Shown here piece after piece: positions 46,395 through 55,104 of a stretch of 64,000 nt of DNA (its first letter is position 1; each line of letters opens with the position of its first letter). Under the pieces are notes generated by a model. It searched no databases. It worked only from the letters and a program-made list of their open reading frames with translations, and had not been told where the DNA came from. The position numbers were made by a program, and so were the translations under genes. The stretch spans positions 124,001-188,000 of the forward strand of contig CAWKGK010000009.1 in the NCBI GenBank assembly GCA_963849115.1. Reading direction: 5' to 3'. The DNA is from JACDAL01 sp963849115 (GTDB lineage: Bacteria > Actinomycetota > CADDZG01 > WHSQ01).

Positions 46395-46562
46395 TAGAAC
46401 TTTTCTCGAGGATGGACTCGGCGGATGCGGTCCGGATCAGTGGCTTGGGTTGGCGTTGGTGACGCGGAGCTAGTCCTCGATGATGGCGATCGGGTGAGGA
46501 ACGCTGAGGAAGCTGCCGCGTCGGATGTTCTTGTCGGTGAGTTCGCGGACCCAGTCATCTCG
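46395..46562 (-). mobile_element. IS630-family transposase C-terminal relic
   Basis: On the minus strand from ~46562, the frame reads DDWVRELTDKNIRRGSFLSV, then IAIIED, a TAG, and LRVTNANP. After a one-base slip it continues KPLIRTASAESILEKSSK. This follows the IS630 transposase C-terminus (W-x-x-x-L-T-x-K-x-I-R-R-G, x-H-N-A-x-P-K-P-F-x-W-T-x-S-A-x-x-I-L). Only the last ~55 codons remain, with a stop and a frameshift, so it is dead. Its start abuts the stop of the ECF sigma gene. Confidence 0.75.
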
Positions 46563-47472
46563 CAGACCGCAGTAGCGATCTGAAGTCGGCGACTGGCCCG
46601 AGGTGCGTCAGCTTGTCGGGGTTGACGATCGAGCTGATGCTCGTGATCTGACCGCCGGCGATATCGAGCGCCAACACGCCGATCAGCCGCTGCTGTCCGT
46701 CGAGAAAGAGCGCTCCCGGGCCGCCGTTGACCTCGACGGGGCGCAACGACACGCCCGGAAGGCGGGCGACCAGGCGGATCCAGTTGATCAGCGTGCGCGC
46801 GACACGGTTGCGCCCGCGCAGCGACCGCGCGAGCGCCGGAACCTTGCCGCCGCCGTCGCCGGTCAGCTCCACGTCGTGGGCGAGCAGCGCCTCGAGCCCG
46901 GCGAGATCGCCTTGCTCGGCGGCCGCGAAGAACCGTCGTGCCAGCTCGTCGCGCTGCTCGCGCGTCGTTTGGAAGCGGGGCCGGCGTTGCTCGACGTGGC
47001 GTCTGGCGCGGGTGGCGAGCTGGCGCACGTTGTCCTCGCTCTTGCCGACGATCGCCGCGATCTCCGGGTACCCGTAGTCGAACACGTCGTGAAGCAGCAG
47101 CACGGCTCGCTGCTCGGGCGAGAGGCTCTCCAGCAGCACCAGCATCGCCAGCGACAGCGAATCGGCGGTCTCGGCGTGCCGGGCCGGATCATCGTGGCCG
47201 TCGGTGATGATCGGCTCTGGCAGCCACTCGCCGACATAGCGCTCGCGGCGGGCGCGCGCGGAGCGCAGCTCGTTGATCGCCAGCCGGGTGGTCACGGTGG
47301 CGACGAACGCGCGCGGCGATGCGATCTGCTCGCCGGCATCGAGCGCCTGATGCACCCGCAGCAGCGCTTCCTGCACCACGTCCTCGGCCTCGGAGACGCT
47401 GCCGAGCATCCGGTAGGCGATCGCGAACGCGACCGGCCGCAGCTCGTCGAGCAGTCGCTCGCGATCGGTCAT
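46555..47472 (-). CDS. ECF41-type RNA polymerase sigma factor with SnoaL-like C-terminal domain
   Basis: The 305-residue sigma factor has region 2 (FAIAYRMLGSVSEAEDVVQE) and region 4 (LSPEQRAVLLLHDVFDYGYPE, with helix-turn-helix EDNVRQLATRARRH). A C-terminal NTF2/SnoaL-like domain carries the ECF41 hallmarks DGGGK (residues 206-210) and NPDKL (284-288). In ECF41 the extension controls activity in place of an anti-sigma factor. ATG 47472 overlaps the upstream epimerase-type gene as ATGA, matching the usual ECF41/COE gene pairing. The longer frame to 47667 is a shadow. The C-terminus abuts an IS630 relic and may have been altered slightly. Confidence 0.93.
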   Translation of the reverse strand: MTDRERLLDELRPVAFAIAYRMLGSVSEAEDVVQEALLRVHQALDAGEQIASPRAFVATVTTRLAINELRSARARRERYVGEWLPEPIITDGHDDPARHAETADSLSLAMLVLLESLSPEQRAVLLLHDVFDYGYPEIAAIVGKSEDNVRQLATRARRHVEQRRPRFQTTREQRDELARRFFAAAEQGDLAGLEALLAHDVELTGDGGGKVPALARSLRGRNRVARTLINWIRLVARLPGVSLRPVEVNGGPGALFLDGQQRLIGVLALDIAGGQITSISSIVNPDKLTHLGPVADFRSLLRSAR

Positions 47473-48406
47473 GCCGCTGCGAACCCCTGACGCCAGCTCG
47501 GATGCGCCGGGCGCCACGCGAGCTCGCGCTTGGCCTTGGCATTGGAGGCGCCGCGGAGCTCGGTCATCATCACCACGCCGGCCTCCCCGGCGAACAGCCG
47601 CCCGACGAACCGAGGCACGCGCATCGGCTTCTTGGCGCCGAGCGTCTGCGCCAGCGCCGGCAACCACTCGGCGACCGGGGCGGGGTCATCGTCGACGACG
47701 TTGTAGACACCGCGGCTGCCGTGCTCGACCGCCGCCACCGTCGCCTCCGCGGCGTCGGCGATGTGGATGAACGACCACACGCCGCCGCCGTCGCCGACCA
47801 GCGGGAACCTGCGCTTGCGGACCATCTCGAACTGCTCCCCGCCCGGCGCCAGCGAGGTGCCCGGCCCGTAGAAGGCGCCGTAGCGCAGCACGATCCCCTC
47901 GGTCCACCGCGCACCGAGGACCGCCTCCTCGAGGTGACGGATCGCGGCCAGCGTCTCGCGCATCTCCCGGGAGGGCGAGGGGTCGAACGGGTCCTCCTCG
48001 CTCTTGACCGGCCGCGCCGGTGCGCGCGTACGCGCGCGGAGTATGCTCTGCGCCACGAACCGCCGCACCCCGACCGCCTGCCCGGCCGAGAGCAGGTGAT
48101 CGGTGCCCTCGGTCCGCAGACGGTTGGTCAGCGCGAAATCGCGATCGAAGTGACGCATGTCCAACACGCTCCGATCGCGGTCAGCTGATGGACGATCACG
48201 TCCGGCCTCGCCCTGCCCACGGCCTCCGCGACCTGATCGGGATCGAGCGCATCCGCGACCACCGGCACGGCGCCGAGCTGCTGGAGCATCGCCTGCTTCG
48301 ACTCGCTGCGCGTCATGCCATGAACCTCATGACCGGCGGCAACCAGACGCGGCACCAGCTGCTTGCCGATCGCTCCCGTCGCTCCTGCGACAAACACTCT
48401 CATCAT
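47469..48406 (-). pseudogene. NAD(P)-dependent epimerase/SDR, ECF41 partner, one frameshift
   Basis: The ATG at 48406 opens MRVFVAGATGAIGKQLVPRL with the Rossmann G-x-x-G-x-x-G motif and continues to VIVHQLTAI. The frame then shifts near 48165 and resumes as LDMRHFDRDFALTNRLRTEG. It contains LRYGAFYGPGTSL (Tyr of the YxxxK region is not clear), SFIHIADAAEATVAA and YNVVDDDPAPVAEW to the stop at 47469. One missing base would explain it. This extended SDR is the epimerase/oxidoreductase class that accompanies ECF41 sigma factors and is usually their regulated target. Confidence 0.85.
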
Positions 48407-48439
48407 CAGCCCTCATCGAGGATTACCTACACTCCACAA

Positions 48440-48466
48440 GACAAGACGGCAGCGCTGGCTGTGACA
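48440..48466 (-). promoter_or_regulatory. ECF41-type promoter candidate
   Basis: On the minus strand TGTCACA (48460-48466) lies 54 bp upstream of the epimerase start. It equals the -35 element known for ECF41 promoters. A TGTC follows after 16 bp (48440-48443) and a CGTC after 11 bp (48445-48448); the known -10 is CGTC. It supports autoregulation of the epimerase-sigma operon; the exact spacing is not certain. Confidence 0.6.
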
Positions 48467-48656
48467 CCTCCGGAACCCCGGCACGGGAACGTGGACGAGG
48501 GGTGGGATGCTGGGGACCGGCTGGCAACGGAGCTCCTAGAGAGGTAGTGCCCGCAAGAGAAGGACGGGCATCCTTCACGATCTGAACCGATGAGTTCGGA
48601 CTCGCCTGACAGTCGGTATTACTGGCATGGAAGGTTGCTGATCACAGGAGGGCATC

Positions 48657-49219
48657 ATGGCAACGATCGTCGAAACGAAGAATCTCGCCGACCTCTACGA
48701 CCTCCCGCCGATCGACTGGACCGCGATAACGGCCCCTCTCGACAGAGGTGTGACCCAAGCGCCCGAAACCGGCGGACCGGATCGCCACACGACGATGGCT
48801 GACGACGATCAACGCCGATGGATCCCCACACGTCACGGCGTAGGCGCGTTGTGGGTCGACGGCACGTTCTGGTTCGTGACGGGCGAGCGCACCCGCAAGG
48901 GCCGCAACCTGCGAGCGACTAGAGCTGCACGCTAGCCGTCTCGATGCGCGAGTCCGATCTCGTCCTCGAGGGAGATGCGAAACAGGTCACCGATCCTCCG
49001 ACCATTGCTGCCATGACCGAACGTTGGGACGCGGGGGGCTGGCTCTGCTGGGTGGACGTGACGGGACGGGCACTCACTGCTGAGTACAGCGCGCTCTGAG
49101 CCGGCTCGCCGCCATGGTTCGTCTACCGCATCACCCCGCGGTCAGCAACCGCGCTCTATACCATCGAACCCGGCGGTGCGACCCGGTGGCGATTTCTGAC
49201 TGAGCTAACACCGCAGTGA
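48657..49219 (+). pseudogene. Pyridoxamine 5'-phosphate oxidase-like flavin protein, broken
   Basis: The first frame (MATIVETKNLADLYDLPPID to RTRKGRNLRA) is the N-terminal half of a split-barrel flavin-binding protein, including the RHGVGALWVDGTFWFVTGER strand pair. The frame shifts near 48925 to SMRESDLVLEGDAKQVTDPP, then meets an in-frame TGA at 49097. It continues to PPWFVYRITPRSATALYTIE and GGATRWRF before the final stop. So one frameshift and one nonsense codon interrupt a normal ~185-codon gene. The family often reduces or binds F420/FMN; activity here is doubtful. Confidence 0.75.
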
Positions 49220-49313
49220 GTCAGAGATACACGCAGTTTTCCGGGGGGTGTTCTCGTCTCGTGTTCCGATCAGCGGCGTGCGCCTAACTCATCGAAAAGC
49301 GGTGTAGAGGTAA

Positions 49314-49450
49314 GTGAAGCTATGGGGTTGTCCAGGAAGACGGCAAGTCCGTCCACCGTGCCATAACGGGCGAAGCAGCGGTTGGAATGCGTTCGCCTTC
49401 TTCCACGACCCGGACGGCAACGGCTGGGTTCTGCAGCAGAGTCCGGGAAG
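49314..49450 (+). pseudogene. VOC-family gene remnant
   Basis: The frame at 49390-49446 reads FAFFHDPDGNGWVLQQSPG, the typical last strand of a VOC/glyoxalase protein (D-P-D-G-N-G-W-x-L-Q). No upstream module is left in any frame, so only the C-terminal end survives. The bases from 49220 to 49313 hold nothing recognisable. Confidence 0.55.
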
Positions 49451-49473
49451 TGTATGTGACTTTGCGAGTCGGT

Positions 49474-49851
49474 CTACTCGTTCTCCCAGAGACCCATCAC
49501 GTTGCCCTCCGTGTCCTTAAAGTACGCGAACGCACCCACACCTGGAATCGCCTGCCTCGAGCGGACCACACTGCCTCCGCCGGCCTCCACTTTCCTGAGG
49601 GAGTCGTCGATCGAGTCAACGTTGATCGTGATCACAGGAGACGGCGTGTCTGAGGATCGCTTCACCATTCCACCGTTGATCGCTCCGGGTTCTTTGGGCA
49701 TCTGCTGGTCGTCGACCTCCACCGTTCGCACGATTGTGTAATCCATGCCTCCCTGCATGTCGTCGAGCTGCCAGCCGAAACTCGAACCGTAGAAATTCTT
49801 TGCCCTCCCGATATCGTCGGCCGGAATCTCGAAGTGCACGATCTTGTCCAT
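49474..49851 (-). CDS. VOC/glyoxalase superfamily protein
   Basis: The 125-residue protein has MDKIVHFEIPADDIGRAKNF at the start, a second strand set TIVRTVEVDDQQMPKEPGAI, and the ending FAYFKDTEGNVMGLWENE. This is the pattern of the CFP-30/bleomycin-resistance-like VOC subgroup (IxxFEIPxDDxxRAxxFY...FGW). It is intact in a region of broken genes. The ligand is unknown. A GGAGAGG-like site precedes the ATG at 49851. Confidence 0.9.
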   Translation of the reverse strand: MDKIVHFEIPADDIGRAKNFYGSSFGWQLDDMQGGMDYTIVRTVEVDDQQMPKEPGAINGGMVKRSSDTPSPVITINVDSIDDSLRKVEAGGGSVVRSRQAIPGVGAFAYFKDTEGNVMGLWENE

Positions 49852-50126
49852 GTCCCCATCTCTCTTCGCTCGTTGGCCTCATCCAAGCTCACAGCCAGAT
49901 CCCTTCAAAGAACAGTTTTACAGGTCGACGCAACGGGCGCCAGCGCGGCAGGATTCGAACCTCGACTGCCGCTTGAGAGAGGAAGGCGGAACTCCCCTCC
50001 CCGTGTGCGCCTTGTGGAGGCGGATGCCTCAGGTGCGTCAGTTCCACCGCTACAGCCTCAATAACCACCTGATCTTCGTTATCGCTTCGCTGCGACCTCG
50101 GTCGGCAGGTGGCGATTCGGAAGGAA
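49852..50126. other. Intergenic with tRNA-3'-end-like fragment
   Basis: The segment contains GGCAGGATTCGAACCT at 49947-49962, identical over 16 bases to the T-arm region of the tRNA-Arg at 51898-51913. No matching acceptor stem, anticodon arm or 5' half can be built around it, so it is not a functional tRNA. The rest of the stretch is unremarkable. Confidence 0.5.
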
Positions 50127-50758
50127 TTAGTCGCTTCCGTAGGCGGCGAGGAAAACGAGAACGCCCTCATCGGCGTAATGGTTGAGCTCGTCGGGCGTAA
50201 AGGTTGCTTCGGGGTCGAACATCGAGGTGTTCAGAGGTATAGACAGGATGAGCCAGTTGAAGTGTTGAGCCGCAAGTGATGGGTCATCGATCCGAAGCAC
50301 CTGCCGCGACTCCAGAAGCGCTTTGGGCGGGCGTTTAGCGGGCACGAACCGGTTTCGGCCCATGTTCGGGCGAGGTCGGGAAAGCGGTCTGCCTCGCCGA
50401 TCACCATGCGGCGCACCCTCATGACTTCCGGCTTGACGATGATCGACATGTAACGGCCACCAGCTGATAGAGGTTGCCGTCAGGATCCTCGTGGTCGAGC
50501 GTGCGAGCGAGTTCCTGGGATCTGCTCGCCATATCGGCCGTGATGATTTCGATGAACAGGGTCTCTTTGTCCGTGAAGTGCTTGTAGACGGTCTGTTTGG
50601 AGACCTTCGCCACGGCGGCGATCTCGTCCATGCTGGTTCCTTCGTATCCGTTGCGCATGAATACGGCGCGGCGCTGCCTCCAGGATGGGCGAGCGTTTGC
50701 GAGCCGACCGGCCTTCCACGAGGCCCTCTGGCGCTCGGTCTTCGATGGCGTTTCCCAT
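50127..50758 (-). pseudogene. TetR-family regulator, several frameshifts
   Basis: ATG 50758 gives MGNAIEDRAPEGLVEGRSAR in one frame. The helix-turn-helix part MRNGYEGTSMDEIAAVAKVS and KQTVYKHFTDKETLF is in a second frame. The middle (IVKPEVMRVRRMVIGEADRF) and the end (HFNWLILSIPLNTSMFDPEA to LVFLAAYGSD) are in others. All parts are in the right order, giving a normal ~205-codon gene with three or more indels. It is divergent from an alpha/beta hydrolase gene that is broken as well; the shared gap holds repeated operator-like sequence. Confidence 0.8.
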
Positions 50759-50782
50759 GAGTCCTCCCCGGCAATCCTGCCT

Positions 50783-50830
50783 GGTACTGGACCGTCTAGT
50801 TTGGTATAGAGTACTACACCGTCTAGTACC
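50783..50830. promoter_or_regulatory. Operator-like repeats between TetR and hydrolase genes
   Basis: ACCGTCTAGT occurs at 50791-50800 and again at 50818-50827 (27-bp period), within an outer inverted pair GGTACT (50783) and AGTACC (50825). It lies in the divergent gap of the TetR/hydrolase pair and is the likely TetR binding region. Confidence 0.55.
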
Positions 50831-50847
50831 GAAGATGGGAGGATTTG

Positions 50848-51630
50848 ATGGAGCTAGTCGAGTCGAAGGACGGGACGAAGATCGTGTTCGAGCGGCTGGG
50901 AGAAGGGGTTCCGTCGTCCTCGTAAGCGGCGCCTCGTGCGACCGCGGCATCCATGCTGAGCTGGCCCACCTGTTGGCCGAGGACTTCATGGTGATCAACT
51001 ACGACCGGCGAGGTCGAGGTGACAGCGGTGAGAAGCCGACGTACGCGGTCGAACGGGAGATCGAAGACCTCGACGCGGTGGTCACGAGCGCGGGGGAAGG
51101 GCGATGCTGTTCGGGAACTCGTCTGGTGCTGTCCTGGCGCTTCATGCCGCGGCGGCCGGCCTGCCAGTGACCAAGCTGGCGCTGTGGGAGCCGCCATTCA
51201 TGACCGACGAGGACGCCCCGCTGCGCCAAGACGCATACCTGACCGAACTGACCGCCCTGCTCGACGAGGGTCGTCGGGGCGACGCGATGGCACTTTTCAT
51301 GCGGACGATCGGTCTGCCCGAGCAAGTGATCGCAGGGATGCGTCAGGCGCCAATGTGGTCGGGATTGGAGGAGATCGCCCCGACGCTCGTCTACGACGCG
51401 ATCATCATGGGCGACAGCTTGCTGCCATCCTCGTTGGTTGCATCCGTAGATGCCCCGACGCTGGTGCTTGACGGCAGCTATACGGGCGACATCGTTGAGC
51501 CGCATCGGATCGCGCATTAGAGGAGACACTTCCTAATCCTCAGCGTCACACGTTCGAGGGCCAGAACCATGCCATCGTGTGGGACGTGCTCGCGCCGGTA
51601 CTTAAGCAGTTCTTTGCCGAGGCTTACTAA
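50848..51630 (+). pseudogene. Alpha/beta hydrolase, several frameshifts
   Basis: ATG 50848 after GGGAGG gives MELVESKDGTKIVFERLGEG. The next frame holds VVLVSGASCDRGIHAELAHL and INYDRRGRGDSG (the D-R-R-G-x-G-x-S motif). A third, from 51104, holds the nucleophile elbow FGNSSGAVLA and LPVTKLALWEPPF. The last piece, FEGQNHAIVWDVLAPVLKQF, carries the catalytic His after a stop at 51518. The gene is ~260 codons in order and was a normal serine hydrolase. It is the probable target of the neighbouring TetR protein. Confidence 0.8.
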
Positions 51631-51890
51631 CCCAAATGGGGACGGAGGGAGGGTTTTGAGGTAGATCCGAGTTGGGCCATGGACCCTCGGACAGTTAGTG
51701 GCGCTCGCCTGACTGCCACTCTCGAACTCCATGGTCTCGGGTCGTCTCGCGCCCGTGCTTGCTAGGGGAACGTGCCGGTCCCGGGCCGCGGCGTCTGTGG
51801 CCTGTCGCTAAAGCGTACTCCGCGTAGTGGTGGGGGTACTTCACACCGAAGAATCGGGACTTTACCTAAAAGGTGCACGAGAATGAGGAG

Positions 51891-51962
51891 TGCCCCCGGC
51901 AGGATTCGAACCTGCGCACCACGCTCCGGAGGCGTGTGCTCTATCCCCTGAGCTACGAGGGC
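51891..51962 (-). tRNA. tRNA-Arg (anticodon CCG)
   Basis: The minus strand folds into a full cloverleaf. The acceptor is GCCCTCG with CGGGGGC, the D-arm GCTC...GAGC, the anticodon stem CACGC/GCGTG with loop CTCCGGA (anticodon CCG), the T-arm GCAGG-TTCGAAT-CCTGC, and the discriminator A. CCA is not encoded. It reads CGG codons. It lies between the decayed hydrolase gene and the response regulator. Confidence 0.95.
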
Positions 51963-52036
51963 TCGGGCGTGAAAACTCTATCGCCCCACGCCGATTTGGC
52001 CGACCAGTCGAGCCACTGTTCTAGTAAGGTTGAGAC

Positions 52037-52417
52037 ATGTCCGACAAAAAGAGAGTGCTCATCTGCGACGATGACCCCGTCATCCTCCGCCTCCTGCAAG
52101 TCAACCTTGAACTGGAGGGTTATGACGTGCTACTTGCCCATCACGGTGAGGAGGCCATCGAGGTGGCCACTGCCGAGCATCCCGATCTCATAATCCTCGA
52201 CATAATGATGCCGCGGTTGGACGGTTATCAGACGATGCAGAAGCTCAAGGTGGGAGAAACTACCAGCGAAATCCCGGTTCTCTTTCTCTCGGCCAAGGCG
52301 CAGACCTCGGATATCGAGAAGGGTCACCAGCAAGGGGTCGCCGGCTATCTCACCAAACCGTTCGACCCCAGCGAGCTTCTCGAGGTCATCGAGCAACTCG
52401 TACACGCCAAGCCGTAG
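52037..52417 (+). CDS. Single-domain response regulator
   Basis: The 126-residue protein is a receiver domain only: acidic residues DDD at 11-13, phospho-acceptor Asp55 (IILDIMMPRLDGY), Thr/Ser switch (FLSAKAQ) and Lys in YLTKPFDPSEL. Without an output domain it should act by protein contact, for example with a kinase or diguanylate cyclase encoded elsewhere. It lies 9 bp before argS and may be co-transcribed, though a functional link is not evident. Confidence 0.93.
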   Translation: MSDKKRVLICDDDPVILRLLQVNLELEGYDVLLAHHGEEAIEVATAEHPDLIILDIMMPRLDGYQTMQKLKVGETTSEIPVLFLSAKAQTSDIEKGHQQGVAGYLTKPFDPSELLEVIEQLVHAKP

Positions 52418-52426
52418 GTTCTCCCC

Positions 52427-54082
52427 ATGGTCACCGACGCTTTAGCCGGTCTGGTCCAGGCCGCTCTGAAGGCGTCCGTTGCGGATGGGGTCTTGTCGTC
52501 GGAATCCTTTCCCGAGCCCCTTTTCGAGCGGCCCAAGCGGGTGGAGCACGGCGACTGGGCCACTAACATCGCTCTGGTCGTCGCCCGAGGCGGCGGTAAT
52601 CCCCGGGCTGTGGCGGCGGCGCTCGCCGAGCGGCTTCCGACGTCTGATCTGGTCGAGAGAGTCGAGGTGGCCGGTCCCGGATTCCTCAACTTTCATCTCT
52701 CATCGAAATGGCTAAGTGACGTCGTGCAGCGAGCGGCGGATACTGACTCTGGATTCGGCCGCTCGGAAGAGGGCCGCGGGCGTCACGTCAATCTGGAATA
52801 CGTGTCGGCTAACCCGACCGGCCCCATGAATGTCGTCAGCGGGCGTCATGCGGCGGTGGGAGATGCGCTGGCGGGATTGTTGGAGGCGACCGGCCACAAG
52901 GTCACGCGCGAATTTCTCATCAACGATACGGGGCGCCAGCTGGATCTGTTCGCCCAGTCCGTGGCGGCTCGCTACTTGCAGCACTTCGGCATCGAGGCGG
53001 AGCTGCCGGAGGACGGCTACAAGGGTGACTATCTCATTGACGTTGCCGAGCAGATCGCAAGCGAGATCGGGGATGCCCTGGTCCATTCGCCAGCTGCAGA
53101 ACGAGTGGAAACGTTGCGAGATCTCGCCCTGCAGCGGATGCTGGATTCAATGAGGTCATCGCTCGAACGCTTTGGGTCGCGCTTCGATGTGTGGTTCTCG
53201 GAAAGAAAAATGCACGACACGGGTGCGGTATCCGCGGCGATCGAGAGATTGCAAGAAAGTGGATACATAGAAGAGAGAGAGGGGGCCATATGGTTTCGAT
53301 CGTCTCAGCTCGGCGACGACAAGGACAGAGTCGTCGTGCGCTCGAATCGCGCGACCACTTACCTGGCCGCCGATATCGCATACCTCATCGACAAGGCTGG
53401 GCGGGGTTATGACCACCTCCTCTACTTGTGGGGGGCCGATCATCACGGAACCGTTCCCCGAATGATGGCGGCCACTCAGGCCCTGGGACTGAACAAGGAG
53501 CAGTTGGAGATCCGCCTGATACAGAACGTCTCGCTGTTGCGCAAGGGGGTGACGGTCAAGGCCTCCAAGAGGGCGGGGGAGATCATCGCGCTGGACGAGC
53601 TGGTGGACGAGGTCGGCTCCGACGCCGCTCGGTACACGTTTCTTACTCGCTCGATGGACGCGCCGCTCGAGTTCGACATAGAGCTGGCGAAGCAGGAAGG
53701 CCCCGAGAATCCGGTCTATTACGTTCAATATGCGCATGCTCGCATCTGTTCGATCCTCAAGAAGGCGGCCGAACAAGGCGTCTTCTTGAACACCACATCG
53801 GCGCTCGAGACATTGGGACATCCGAGTGAGGAACAACTCATGCGCAAACTGTCATCGTATGAGGAGACGGTGCCACAGGCGGCGCGGACTCGAGGTCCCC
53901 AAAGGCTCACGCGCTATCTTGAAGAGCTGGCATCGAGCTTCAGTGCCTTCTATCGGGATTGCAGAGTCATCTCCGACGATCATGCGCTGACTCAGGCACG
54001 GCTCATGCTGTGCCTCGCCACGAGGAGGGTGATCGCGGATGGATTGGGACTTGTCAGGGTTTCGGCACCTGAGAGCATGTGA
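52427..54082 (+). CDS. argS: Arginyl-tRNA synthetase
   Basis: The 551-residue class I synthetase has the N-terminal additional domain, then HVNLEYVSANPTGPMNVVSG where the HIGH motif sits, here with NVVS in place of H-x-G-H. The segment ATTYLAADIAYLIDKAGRGY is the ArgRS nucleotide region. The KMSKS equivalent VKASKRAGEII is of the K-R-A-G type. The C-terminal anticodon-binding helices (YVQYAHARICSIL and the DALR-type domain) complete it. The altered HIGH motif occurs in some bacterial ArgRS but is notable. Start ATG 52427; the stop overlaps the PhzF-like gene by 4 bp. Confidence 0.95.
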   Translation: MVTDALAGLVQAALKASVADGVLSSESFPEPLFERPKRVEHGDWATNIALVVARGGGNPRAVAAALAERLPTSDLVERVEVAGPGFLNFHLSSKWLSDVVQRAADTDSGFGRSEEGRGRHVNLEYVSANPTGPMNVVSGRHAAVGDALAGLLEATGHKVTREFLINDTGRQLDLFAQSVAARYLQHFGIEAELPEDGYKGDYLIDVAEQIASEIGDALVHSPAAERVETLRDLALQRMLDSMRSSLERFGSRFDVWFSERKMHDTGAVSAAIERLQESGYIEEREGAIWFRSSQLGDDKDRVVVRSNRATTYLAADIAYLIDKAGRGYDHLLYLWGADHHGTVPRMMAATQALGLNKEQLEIRLIQNVSLLRKGVTVKASKRAGEIIALDELVDEVGSDAARYTFLTRSMDAPLEFDIELAKQEGPENPVYYVQYAHARICSILKKAAEQGVFLNTTSALETLGHPSEEQLMRKLSSYEETVPQAARTRGPQRLTRYLEELASSFSAFYRDCRVISDDHALTQARLMLCLATRRVIADGLGLVRVSAPESM

Positions 54083-54963
54083 AGATGAGATTTCATCAAC
54101 TCGACGTGTTCGGCTCGGGGCCTTATACCGGAAACCCCCTGGCGGTGTTCCCGGAGCCGGGCGGCCTTGATGCTGCTCAGATGCAGAGGATCGCTTCGGA
54201 GATGAATCTGTCTGAGACCACGTTTGTGACTCACGCAAGGGTGGATTCCTACGACATGCGTATCTTCACTCCCACAGAGGAACTGGCGTTTGCGGGCCAT
54301 CCCACGATCGGGACGGCCTTCTGCCTTGCACACCTCGGACGGGTGACCGGCGAGCATTTGACTCAGCACACTTCGGTGGGGCAGACGACGGTAACGCGCA
54401 GGGACGAGAGGTGGTGGTTCGAACGCCCGGGCCGCTCTCACGATGATCTCGAAAGCTCCGATGAGAGGGCCACCGGCACTCTCGCCGATGCCCTCTCCCT
54501 CGATCCGGCCGAGATCGGACTGGAAGCTCGCGAGCTGGGTCGGTCGGGCCGCCTCCGGCCGGCGATTGCCGACGCGGGCATCGGCCACCTGATGATCCCT
54601 GTTCGTGATCTGCACTCACTCGCGAAGTGCTCGGTAAGAGCCGACCTCTTAGCGCCGGTGACGAGGATCGGCGTGTATTGCTTCACGGCCGCTGGCGCCG
54701 GGCGCGTTCGAGCACGGGGGTTTTTTCCCGGCGCGGGTATATCCGAGGATCCCGCCACGGGCTCGGCTGCGGCAGAGCTCGGGATTTATCTTGCAGCCCG
54801 CATCGGAGACATCGACTTCGAGATCTCACAGGGTCTCGAAGTCGGACGGCCCTCCCGACTATCGGTGCGGGCTCAGAAGGCTTCGGTGAAGGTCGGGGGC
54901 CGCTGCGATCTGGTGCTCCAGGGTGAGCTTGTGGAGCTTCCTGCTTCGCGCGCGTCCGGATGA
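54079..54963 (+). CDS. PhzF-family epimerase/isomerase
   Basis: The 294-residue protein has the PhzF fold pattern: FHQLDVFGSGPYTGNPLAVF at the start, NLSETTFV with the catalytic Glu, ELAFAGHPTIGTAF, and the second-half signature FFPGAGISEDPATGSAAAEL. Members catalyse proton-transfer isomerisations or are of unknown function; phenazine synthesis is not implied. The GTG at 54079 overlaps the argS stop (GTGA); ATG 54085 is an alternative. It is probably translated with argS. Confidence 0.9.
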   Translation: MKMRFHQLDVFGSGPYTGNPLAVFPEPGGLDAAQMQRIASEMNLSETTFVTHARVDSYDMRIFTPTEELAFAGHPTIGTAFCLAHLGRVTGEHLTQHTSVGQTTVTRRDERWWFERPGRSHDDLESSDERATGTLADALSLDPAEIGLEARELGRSGRLRPAIADAGIGHLMIPVRDLHSLAKCSVRADLLAPVTRIGVYCFTAAGAGRVRARGFFPGAGISEDPATGSAAAELGIYLAARIGDIDFEISQGLEVGRPSRLSVRAQKASVKVGGRCDLVLQGELVELPASRASG

Positions 54964-55104
54964 TCACAGTCATCCTTCCGCATACCGCATGAACCTCCCA
55001 TGCCCGAGCACCGTTCCGGTACCCATGAGTACAAGTTGCGCGACGGAGACCCCCGGTGGACCCCGAGGGAGCGGAGAAATCGACCGAGGTGGCACAATCG
55101 CCCG

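Noticed and set aside
49935..50062. A second tRNA or tmRNA around the T-arm-like fragment
   Set aside because: No acceptor stem, D-arm or anticodon arm can be paired around it on either strand.
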